Below, one piece after another: positions 20,536 to 30,196 of a stretch of 64,000 nucleotides of DNA (the stretch's first letter is position 1; every line of letters begins with the position of its first letter). The stretch lies in contig BCIV01000019.1 in assembly GCA_001600055.1 (NCBI GenBank), positions 1 to 64,000 of the forward strand. The letters are read 5' to 3'. Made by a program: the position numbers and the translations under genes. A model generated the notes under the pieces. It was not told the DNA's origin and ran no database searches. It worked only from the letters and a program-made list of their open reading frames with translations. Source of the DNA: Filobasidium wieringae (taxonomy: Eukaryota; Basidiomycota; Tremellomycetes; Filobasidiales; Filobasidiaceae).

Positions 20536-22369
20536 ATGGATTTCGCCATTCAAGACAAGGACGGGAACCTCTCCCTCCCCAACGGCCAGACCGTCCCTTC
20601 CACCCAGAACGGCACGACCACCCCCACCACCACGGGCACCACGAAACCCACCCCCAGCTCGACCACCTCCTCCTCCATCCCCCTCCCCACGCGCACAGAC
20701 CCCAGCCAGAAATCCCACACCGGAACGTTCGGGGTGAAATCCGGGTTGGCCCAGATGTTGAAGGGAGGTGTCATCATGGACGTCATGAACGTCGAACAGG
20801 CAAAGGTGGCAGAGGAGGCCGGGGCCGTCAGTGTGATGGCGTTGGAACGGATCCCGAGCTTGATCAGGAGTCAGGGTGGGATCGCTAGGATGGTGAGTGT
20901 CGCAGACTGGGTGGGGGGTGGTGCGCAATGGACGCTGATCGGGCGACTCTCTTGGTTTCTGTCATCTTGCTTTCGACACACCACTTCTGACCACTCTACT
21001 ACAACCACGACTACGACCTCCTCCCAATCGATCTGAAATCCGACTTTACAAATCGACCGTCTTCGCCTCTCTTTCTCACCCGATCCGCCTCATATCCTTT
21101 CGACCTCCAATTCAACCTTGTCGATCACTCTTTTCTTGCCCCGGTCTCTCATCACCTCCTCTTTCTCTTTCTCTATCTCTTTCTCTTTCTCTTTCTCTTT
21201 CTCTTTCTCTTTCTCTTTCTCTTTCTCTTTCTCTTTCTCTTTCTCTTTCTCTTTCTCTTTCTCTTTCTCTTTNTCTTTCTCTTTTTCTCTCTCTCTCCTC
21301 CGCCCCCTCGCCTCGCTCACTCACCCCGGCTCGCTCGCCCCGGCAGTCCGACCCAACGATGATAAAAGACATCATGGCCACAGTCTCCATCCCCGTCATG
21401 GCCAAAGTCCGGATCGGTCATTTCGTCGAGGCCCAGATCTTGCAGGCCATCGGGGTTGATTATATTGACGGTGCGTCGTCCATCCTTCTCAACCCACTCG
21501 CTCGAGCTGGGAGACCGTGATCGAGCTGGAAAAACTGAAATCGCGTGACCTTTCTGTAGAGAGCGAGGTCTTGACGATGGCGGACGACCTGCACCACATC
21601 CACAAAGCCCCCTTCAAGACCCCCTTCGTCTGCGGCGCCCGAAACCTAGGGGAAGCTCTCCGCCGGATCGCCGAGGGTGCCGCGTTCATCCGATGCAAGG
21701 GAGAGGCCGGCAGTGGGAACGTCATCGAGGCCGTCAAACATGTCAGGACCATCACCGCGGAGATCAGGAAGGCGAGTTTGTTGAGTGAGGAGGAACTTTA
21801 CACTTATGCCAAGGTGCGCTGGAGAGATCTTTTCCTCCCCCGTTTCGCTCGCTCGATCGGGTGTTGATACCGTTCTTCCTCCTGCGCCGACAGGACATCC
21901 AAGCGCCTTACCACTTGCTCAAGGAGACCGCTCGACTCAAGCGATTGCCAGTCGTCATGTTCGCCGCAGGGGGGATCGCTACCCCGGCAGACGCCGCGCT
22001 GATGATGCAACTGGGGTGTGATGGCGTCTTCGTCGGGTCTGGGATCGTGAGTCCCGCACACAGTGTTCCTGCTCGTCGTGCTATTGAGGACCGGGGATTG
22101 ACTCATTTGTTTTCTGGGTTTTGAAGTTCGCCTCTGGTGATCCTGTCAAGAGGGCCAAGGCTATTGTTCAAGCTACCACCCACTACAACAACCCCAAGGT
22201 GAGTCCCTTCCGTCTTCTCGCTCGTTCTCAATGACCTTCGACTGACCCACCGATGTTCTCGCTCGAACAGATCCTCGCTGATATCTCCAGCGGATTGGGG
22301 GAGGCGATGAGCGGGGTGGACGTGGCTGATAACATGCCCGGAGGGAGGATGGCCGGGAAGGGCAACTGA
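20536..22369 (+). CDS. SNZ1: Pyridoxal 5'-phosphate synthase, lyase subunit (PDX1/SNZ)
   Basis: Builds PLP from ribose 5-phosphate, glyceraldehyde 3-phosphate and ammonia supplied by the PDX2/SNO glutaminase, which is not in this window. Six exons: 20536-20892, 21347-21470, 21560-21813, 21894-22046, 22127-22198 and 22271-22369. Conserved residues are intact: [12 protein letters not shown], the Schiff-base Lys in [13 protein letters not shown], the second Lys in [26 protein letters not shown], and [18 protein letters not shown]. Two oddities stand out. The first about 60 residues are a Thr/Pro/Ser-rich extension ([20 protein letters not shown]) not found in bacterial PdxS. Intron 1 is 454 bases, far longer than its neighbours, because of a hexamer repeat. 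Confidence 0.96.
21160..21298. repeat. Long TTCTCT hexamer microsatellite inside PDX1 intron 1
   Basis: More than 20 near-perfect copies of TTCTCT (period six), about 139 bases, pure pyrimidine on the coding strand. One ambiguous base (N) at 21273 suggests the assembler could not settle the repeat, so its length is approximate. Confidence 0.95.
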
Positions 22370-23074
22370 GCGTCGGCTCGGGTGGGAGTCGTGATGAGTC
22401 GGATCGACGATTGACATGATTGGATATGAAATGGATTCGCTTGTGATATGGATCGTGGATGACCTGACTCGACTTGAATCGACTTGACTCACTGATAAAA
22501 AGGGCCGGGCTGTGGGTCCTGTGGGTTCTTCCTTGTTTGTGTGTTTGTTTACGTTCGGGTCGATCGGGGAATTAGGTAGGTTTGGTTCCGGGAAGAGGTC
22601 GTTTCGACGAACGGGAAGGAAACTTTATTGTGGGATTGCGTTACTTTGATGCAAAGCACGAGGTATCCACGAGGAGCAGAAGCAGGACGGGCCAGCACAG
22701 GAGGAGGAGGAAGGGTACCAGCAGGAGGACAAACAGCGGAAGACGAGGGGATTGACCACGCAACAGCACTCTCCGACAACGTGCGCACGGAATAAATAAA
22801 AAGAACAAGGTTTGGGTTTCGAGCAGATGACGATGCGCGAACCCCCGGTCGCTCTCTTGCTCATCATCGTTCCAGAACGTCGATGTTGTAAGTTTGAACA
22901 CGGACAGTGGACATCGAACAGCACACAGCGGGCGATGGGATCGGGATCGAGAGCGGTTGAGCTGGGACGGGAGGGGAATATATCGACATGATGTGAGGTG
23001 GTTGGGGTGGGTTGGGTCTTCTTCCATTTGAACGCATCTCGTCTCATCTCGAGGTATAGCGAGGAAGGAACAAG
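22370..23074. other. Intergenic region between PDX1 and the zinc-cluster gene
   Basis: About 700 bases. It holds the 3' region of PDX1 and the promoter of the next gene. The long minus-strand frames at 22625-23144 show only low-complexity Leu/Cys-rich translation and are not supported as genes. Confidence 0.45.
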
Positions 23075-26000
23075 ATGAACCTCCCTCTGGACCAACTTGA
23101 GCCTTACCACGCTCACTCGAATCATGCGTATCAGCAGCAAGCACAGGGAGGTCCGGCTAGATCACACCATCTCACCCGATTCAACGCTTGTAGGAGTTGT
23201 CGGTCAGTTTGCCTAGTCGGTCGTGTTCAAGGTCTGAACGAGCGTTTGCTGATCGATTGAATTACTTGTATGGGAGTAGGAAACGGAAACTAGTAAGCTT
23301 AGATCTTTCAGGCGAATTCGACAATCTAGAACCCCTATTAACCTCCTCATCTCGAACAGCGCTGTGATGCCAAAAGACCGACCTGCGGACCATGCCTCAA
23401 ACGAATCCTACCCACCTCAACCTCAAACCCGACTCCCAACCCCGAGTCCAACGATCCTCACAATCCCGCACAACATCCAGGTCCAGATACAGGCTCGGTT
23501 CCAGGTCAGAATCAATGCATCTACGATCCCCCCGTCATTCCCAAACGTAAACGGACGGTACCGGCCGCCCCTGCCGGGTTAGGATATGTGGGGGATGCTC
23601 ATGCACATACACCGGATGTTTTGAGCCAGAAGGAGATGGAGGGAATGGACGTTTTGAGGGAAAAGATCCGTCAGTACCTTTTTGTTTTCCTTTTACCCGT
23701 GTCACTGCCAGGGGAAGGAATTGATTCGGTTCCTTATTACACTTGGTTTGACTTGATTTGAATTGCGTTTGCCCGGAGTATAGGGACGTTGGAGCTGGAA
23801 CTACAGTCCTTGAGGATTCATACTGGGGTTGGTGGGGTTACTGGACCTGGATCTGGACCTGGATCTGGATCGCAATCGCAACCACAATCGAATTCGAACT
23901 CGCCGCCAACGGATCTCAACTCGCAATCGCATTCCAACCCCATTTCTAATCCCGTCTCCCTCACTCAACCGGGCCCGGGATCAAGTTCCACCGTCTTACC
24001 TCTCAGCAACAACCACGCGCCTTACGACCCGACCGGACCCCAGGTCACGCAAGGGTCACAGGGAACGCCTGGTGTACAGGGGCAAGTCAGATCGTCCCTC
24101 TCAGTGCCTCAGCAGCAACACTCCCTTCAACAACAAGTCCAAAGGGGTCAACCAGGTCAACCTGGGAGTAGCGTTTGGTCCTTGACGAGCGCACGACCTG
24201 CTCCTATCGGGTTCAATTATTTCCAAGCTGTCAGTCCCGAGCTATATTCTTCTACCATGTGCGGGAGGGGGAAGCTGATGGGTTCATCGCGAGCATAGAA
24301 AGCGTTCGTTTTGGGGGAAGAGACTACCGCTCAATCCGCACATAGTCAACTCAAATCCACCGGGTGAGACTTCACTTTTGCTCGTCTATTGACCTCAGAA
24401 TCTCAACGCGACAACCCTGACTGGATAGATACGCAGCTTCCCTCCCCCCGGTGGATATTCTCCATATGCTCGTCAGGCGGTACTTCAATAGGGGAAACTA
24501 TATGGCCAAGATATTCGATCAGGGGAGTTTTTGGTACAGGTTGAGCTTACCGCCTTCTCATCCTGAGTATCCTGTGAGTCGGTCTGCTGCGGTTGAGGTG
24601 AGAGGAGATGAGGCGCTGATTGGATACGGAATGTTAGTATCTGGGAACACTGCATGCGATCTGTGCGGTAAGTCCCTAATCGTATCACAAGGATTCAACA
24701 AACTCGCTCACTAGCTGGACCTTTCTCTCAGGCCGCATCCCACCTGACGGCTTCTCGCGGGATCAAACGTCAAACCCCTCGTCCACTCAACGTCAGCGAA
24801 CTCTCATCGCTCGTCATGGAGAGGGAAGTGTATGATCCGTACGATACCGGGAGTCTCGCTTTTAGGGATCATCATGCCAGGATGGCCAATGAAATCATAT
24901 CCGTCAGTATGGCTCATACGCATCCGTTGTATAGCGTCATGGAAGGTGAGTCTCAGCGGAGCTTCGGTTCGGGATCGGTCTGGCTGATCGGGCGGGTTCG
25001 TTTAGCAACCATCGTCTTGCAATACCACTGGATGCATGAAGCCTTGTAAGTCGGATGTTTTGCCACCTACAGTCTTGTTTCCATCCATTGACACCCGCCC
25101 AGAGTGGCAAAAGCCTGGATCTATCCGGGGATAACGTACAACCTGTGCTCTTACCTCGGGTTACACGAACGGCGTCCGCTCAGTCGCGCAGCCCGGATGA
25201 GTCCGGTCGAGATGAGAGAGGCCGACTTGGCCTTCTGGATCGGGTTTTGTAATGAGAAGATGGCATGTGCGATGAGCAGTTGGCCTTCTTCTTACCGTGA
25301 AGAGGATATCACAGCCTTTTTACCTACTTGTCCTGGACCGAATGTGAGTTGGAAAGTTGGAGAGGCTTCGACTGAAGTGCTGATGGTATGGTGTTTCGAA
25401 GGGACGATACTTGCAACCGACTCAATGGCTTGGCACGTAAGTGAATTCTTCCAACCACGCGTAAAATTGCTGCTAACAATTGTCCATCAGGCCAGACATA
25501 TACACGAATCACCCGGCTCATCATTGCGATGTGAGTGAATAATTTGGGTTTCATCGATCCAACGAGTTCTTGACGACCCTGTAACGTTAGAGCACCATCT
25601 TCTTCATCAAATCGCAGATCCTGCTATCGCGCGTCCACACATTTATGAGGGATTCGAAAAAGGCTCAGACTGAGGGGTGCGTTTCACCTGATCCAGTCAG
25701 GGTACCAGCTCCTAACGACCGGTTTCATAACAGGCTTGGTATCTCCGCACAGATGTACGCAGCCCATAGAGCCAATATTGATTCGTTCCTATTGAGTATC
25801 CCACGATTCTGGCGGACGATCTTCAAGGAGGATGGAGTGGACTTTGACATGTTTCTATGTTTGCTCGGGACCTACCTGTAAGTAAAGGCAGTAATGAAGT
25901 AGAGGCTTTGACGGACTGATGAACGTTCGAGTTCAGAGCAATCATGCAGCTGGCCGAACTGGCGGCGTTGGTCGAACCACCCCTTCCTCAAGCGTACGAT

Positions 26001-26679
26001 ACCGGTTCTTCCAACGCTGCGTTCTCGATCCTGGCACTGGCGGAATCTCGTGAGTACCGGCCCGTCGTCGCAAGGTGTTACGTGCCCTGATGTACAGCGA
26101 TATCAAAAGTCATCGGAACCTCTCTTGACTGTATGCTTGAGCGTAGCACTTCGATTTCCTACAAGACACTGACAGATATTGACGGACAGTGCGAGTCTTG
26201 CCAATGTTTGTACCATTTGTATTCTTCCAAGCTAGTCGAGTCCTCGTGGGAGATCTGCAGCGGGCAATTGCTACGTCAAATTCAGCGCTGTTTATGCGAT
26301 CCGATGCTGGTTTGAGCTCAATCAGGTAAGCATAATCCCTGCTAAGCTTCGGTGCCAGATCGACTCATTCCTCCAGGATAGAATTGCCATGGACATCTTC
26401 GGTGAGGAATTCAGCCAGATGTTCTCGATCGTCGATGGAGTCCGGAACCAAGCGTTGGCTGATGGCCGAATGACTGAACTAGCCAAATCGTCAGTAATTC
26501 ATTTGCCAACGCTGCTGATCGCCACGAAACCGACAAATCATATATTATCAGATATGAGCAAGTGGTCAACGGTCAGGCTAAAGGTGGCGGAGTATACGCT
26601 AGACCGGATTGTTCGACGGACATCACCAGACGGAACTGAATTACTGTGCGGCATAGGTAGTAGCGGAAGATCCGCATAG
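23075..26679 (+). CDS. Zn(II)2Cys6 fungal transcription factor
   Basis: Nuclear DNA-binding regulator. The zinc cluster is rebuilt over three exons: 23075-23202 ends in NACRSCR, a 13-base exon at 23280-23292 adds KRKL, and the exon from 23359 gives RCDAKRPTCGPC. The spacing is C-x2-C-x6-C-x6-C-x2-C. The next Cys, in QCIYDPP, is 40 residues further instead of the usual 6-9. A basic segment (IPKRKRTVP) and a long Gln/Ser/Pro/Gly-rich linker (23850-24180) follow. Then comes the fungal regulatory domain: SLPPVDILHMLVRRYFNRG, YDPYDTGSLAFRDHHARM and YNLCSYLGLHERRPLSRA. At least ten introns are inferred; exon ends after 25500 are less certain. The target pathway is unknown. Confidence 0.82.
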
Positions 26680-27120
26680 CCGTCTGCTGTTTGCCGAGAG
26701 TGCACTGCGACTTTAAATTTCCAGCCGGCCAGCTAATGGAATGGCTGAAGAGTATATGATGTTCATTATCTTACTTGGATGTAAACGTAAATGAGCTATG
26801 ACATCAATCTACACCTCCGCCCTCTCATTCCCAAGCCTCGACACCTGAACAATCGGGTCGACAGCGGAGCCTATCAAACTCCGCAAACCGACGCAGTATC
26901 GGCGCTGGAGCAGAATAGATCGAAGTTTTGCATGGCATGCTGTCGTTAAGGACCTCTTAGTAGTTTTTTTCCACGTTGCAAGGTCCATGGGATAAGCTTT
27001 GTGGACAGCTGGATTAGTTCGTCTGCATCGGGACAAGACATATAAGGTCTGGTGTGCCACATGATTTCGCTAGGCAGGCAGTATTAATTACCATAGCTTT
27101 GGTGGCGGAAGCTAGGCAAC
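26680..27120. other. Convergent intergenic region between two transcription-factor genes
   Basis: Shared 3' region. A GTGAGT donor at the very end of the downstream minus-strand frame leaves open that one more exon of that gene lies here (for example the minus frame at 26809-27060). Confidence 0.35.
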
Positions 27121-28190
27121 TCACGCGGCGGCAACTAGGGCAGCTGAACGAATCGTTTTCTTCGCCGAACTCTCGTTTGCTCCCCTTTCACATAGATTGT
27201 AAGCCATTTGGACGGACAGCCGGCAACATTCATGAGCCATGTCGTGGTCCTTCCATTCCCTCCAGTAGGCCTCGGAGAAAATTTTGCATGCCAGGATTGA
27301 AGACACCTTTGGTATGCTTGCAGTCTCCTTTTCAAAGAGACTTCTCGCCTCAGCCAAAAAATCGCCACCGACAAGCATTGAAACACTAGGCTCGTCGCTC
27401 TTTTTGTAGCTGTCGAAGAGTTGGATAGTTTTGGCGTCCCTCAACCTGTTGATTTCCAAGTTTTGGCTACCTTTGGCAAGCATAGACATATGGAGAAAGG
27501 GCGAATAGATAGAAATAGCCGAGAAGGACTCATCCGGCTTTTCCCCGGGATTGTAAGTCGAAAGATCCCGTTGGAAAGCCTTCCGGGTCAGAAGGTCGAG
27601 GTCTCGGCCCCGATACTCATAGAACAGGTTTATAAGTTTCTTGTGTAATTCAGGTGGTACGTTTTCTAGTATGGTTGGGCCTGGAGAGAGGGTAGGCATT
27701 TCAGAATGCATATCCTGGTTCTTGTCAGCATCATTGGTGTCAGGTATCTCCAGCTCAGCGATCACCGGGTCGGGTTCGATGGGCCGTGCCGTTGCACTGG
27801 GAGAATGAGGGCGAATAATCTCCTGCCTTTCCGTGCTACTTGCTCTCTGCATGTACGACGCAACTGTATCCTTAAGCTGCTGAATCTCGGCCTTATCTCG
27901 TTTACTTTGGTTGATCAGCTTCTGGTTCTCTTCTTCAAGACGCTGGATTTCATCTTCGAGAATGATCACTCGGAATTCGTCGTTGTGATTTTGAGTGAGA
28001 GCCTGCGGCTCGTTGACCACAATTTGAGAAGAGTTGCTATATCACCAGACATGATATCAGAGACTGGACACAAACATCAATTCCGGAAGGCTCACCCTTT
28101 CTGTCGTTTTCTCTCGGGTGAGACAGTGCTCGAACATCTTTCCCCTCGATTACTCTGACGTTGTTGGGAGTGAAGGTTGAAGCTTTGCAT
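27121..28190 (-). CDS. Transcription-factor-like protein lacking a DNA-binding domain
   Basis: Two exons, 28096-28190 and 27121-28036, with a 59-base intron and matching phase. The start (MQSFNLHSQQRQSNRGERCS) is the only ATG in frame, and the leader has just one Cys, so there is no zinc cluster. Next comes a coiled coil (ILEDEIQRLEEENQKL), as found just after the cluster in many Zn2Cys6 regulators. The first half of a fungal regulatory domain follows: PPELHKKLINLFYEYRG, RKAFQRDL, YSPFLHMSMLAKGS and CCRLSVQMAYNLCERG. It then stops early at RSAALVAAA, where a full domain would continue for several hundred residues. A GTGAGT overlaps the stop, so a missed 3' exon is possible. It could be a decayed regulator or a short dimerisation partner. 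Confidence 0.6.
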
Positions 28191-28690
28191 AACGATTTGA
28201 TGTGCTTGAGAGCTTGATTATTGCTGCTTTGAATTTCCCAGGTGGATCGCTTTTAGCGAGCAACGAGAGTTACGGTACGTCAACTAGTTCGAGGGCTGTG
28301 GAGGGTATTGATATCATTGTTGATGTAAAATTCTTGACGGCTTTCCCTAAGTGATCTGTGTCAAGGATTTGATGGGATGGATGGGTGAGACACGAGCGTA
28401 CGCCGAACAATAACATACAAGATGATCATCGTCTTTGTACCGCGAAGATCGAGAGACCGCGGATCACTCAGACTTTCGCTTCACTCTACAGGGCAGCAAA
28501 ATGGATGTTGAGAAATACAACTGTACAATGTCGGTCTTCTACAGATGAGCTACAGCCTAGCTTTATCGAAAGTCCGATTCTTTTCTTGTCCATTCTCCTT
28601 ATGCTCTACTCGATCTTCAACGGTGTAATCCGCTTCATCACTTTCATCGTCATCGCCCTTACCGGCATCCTCATCCTCTTCCCCATCTAG
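28191..28690. other. Intergenic region upstream of the regulator-like gene
   Basis: Promoter of the minus-strand gene and 3' flank of the phosphatase gene. A plus-strand frame (28385-28690) ends in hydrophobic residues, but its opposite strand reads as acidic repeats, and I do not accept it as a gene. Confidence 0.35.
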
Positions 28691-29813
28691 TCAACCCCCA
28701 CCCCCAAAGAAATCCTTGATCCCCTTTTGAGACGAATCATAAGCCGTCGATCCGATCCCTCCACCTTGTCTCTTGACGTTATCCAAATGCGTCGTCACGT
28801 TCGTATTCAAAATCTTTATCTTCAAATAAGGTTTATCTCCTGTCCTCTTCAGATCAGGTCCTCCACTCGGTTCAGTCGAAGAAGGGTTGGAAGTCCCTTC
28901 ACCCGGTTTAGATAGCCCGACCTCCTTGGATGTTTCCTCTTCATCAAAGTATTCCTCATCATGGTGACCCACTTCGATCCTTGTCCAGCCGGTGTTCGTC
29001 ATGCCCCCGCTCTTCCAGTGAATAGGATCTTGCCCGGGTGCACGGCGTGCGAGGAAAGCTCCGAGCAGTTCTGCGTTGAAGATACCGTGGGCTACTACGA
29101 AGATGTGAGGGGCTCGTGATCGAGGTAAGTTTTTGGACGAAGAGATGATAGGTTCGAGGAAAGTAGCGATCCTGATCAAACCAACCCAAATAAGTTTGAT
29201 CGTCCTAATCCGTAGACAATCGCGACCGCCTACTTACGCCTTCTCAGCTCGAACCCTGACATCATTCAGACTCTCTCCATTCTGGAACTTAAAATCTCTC
29301 CCTGGTTGCCTAAAGAACCCTTTCCCACCGGCAGTACCCGTCCAAGGTTGTCTCTCCGCTTTCCCGAAATGTTGTTCCTGTAACAACGGCGAAAGGGTAA
29401 GAGGAGGTTTAGGATCGGGTTGTTGTCTGTGGATCTGTTGGGCCGTCCAGGTGGCGCGGAGGAGGTTGGAGGCGAAGATGGCTTGTATAGGGTAGTCTTT
29501 TAAAGAGGCACCGACTGCGGCGGCTTGCTGTGTAGACAACAGGTCGTTCAATATACGATAGATGTCCTCGTCCTGCTGGGTTAACTTACGTTCATACCTA
29601 AAGGATGAAAAACAAGTCAGTATCGTCGATACACAGCTCCATCTCGTATTAGTACTTACCATGACTGGACAGAGGAGCATCAGAAGACCCAGCCCAACAA
29701 GCTTTCAAATTATCTGTTGATGAATTAGAAAATTAGCCTGAACGGAAGGACCGGGTATGTGCCGGTTATGCACCTGTGGACTCTCCGTGTCTTACGATGG
29801 TGAGTATGATCAT
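28691..29813 (-). CDS. Phosphoglycerate-mutase-like histidine phosphatase
   Basis: Five exons: 29774-29813, 29660-29713, 29590-29597 (8 bases), 29238-29527 and 28691-29171. The first exon gives MIILTIVRHGEST with the catalytic RHG, and the second DNLKACWAGSSDAPLSSH. The 8-base exon joined to the next produces HGMNQAAAVGASLKD, exactly the family pattern HGMNQA..LG. Then come IQAIFASNLLRATWTAQQI, EQHFGKAERQPW and the second catalytic His in FVVAHGIFNAELLG. The C-terminus carries an unusual Ser/Glu-rich tail ending in IKDFFGGGG. It is likely a cytosolic broad-specificity phosphatase rather than glycolytic mutase. The substrate is unknown. The longer frame beginning at 29680 is not the true start. 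Confidence 0.88.
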
Positions 29814-30196
29814 GGCTAGGTTGAGATTGGTTGGGCTAGCTGAATGATAAGTAGAGATAGGTGAGGCAGAGGATGCGAGGGTACAATATAATGATCTGAT
29901 ATGCCAGCTATTGTCTTTGAGAGCTATGACCTATGACTCGCTACTGAATCGGGAGATCGAGCGAGCATCTGATGACGCGTACAAAAAAGGCGGGTTTTAG
30001 TCTTTTTATCAGTTTATTCAGTTTTCTCCGAGCATGGAGAAAGCACAATTTCCATGTCCATATTAGCCTAATCGATCGGAAGCTTGAGGAACTTCAGCCT
30101 TGGAAACCGATTCTGGTCTAAACGACCACAAGAATCCCTTGATTTGGCACACCACTTTCACAAGTGGCTAAAGCGACACGTGACAGTAACAGTCTT
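29814..30196. other. Intergenic region, 5' of the phosphatase and 3' of MutY
   Basis: About 380 bases, no gene, RNA or repeat recognised. Confidence 0.45.

Noticed and set aside
21090..21405. Minus-strand frames encoding Lys-Glu or Arg-Glu repeats
   Set aside because: They are translations of the TTCTCT microsatellite inside PDX1 intron 1 and cross an ambiguous base.
22625..23144. Overlapping minus-strand frames of about 170 residues, Leu/Cys-rich
   Set aside because: Low-complexity translation in the intergenic region between PDX1 and the regulator, no splice support or family resemblance.
28385..28690. 101-residue plus-strand frame with two hydrophobic segments
   Set aside because: It lies in short intergenic sequence, has no homologous features, and its hydrophobic part is the complement of acidic repeat sequence.
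29234..29680. 148-residue frame as a stand-alone phosphatase start (MLLCPVMV...)
   Set aside because: It reads through two introns. The catalytic RHG exon lies further upstream at 29774-29813 and the 8-base exon restores the family sequence.
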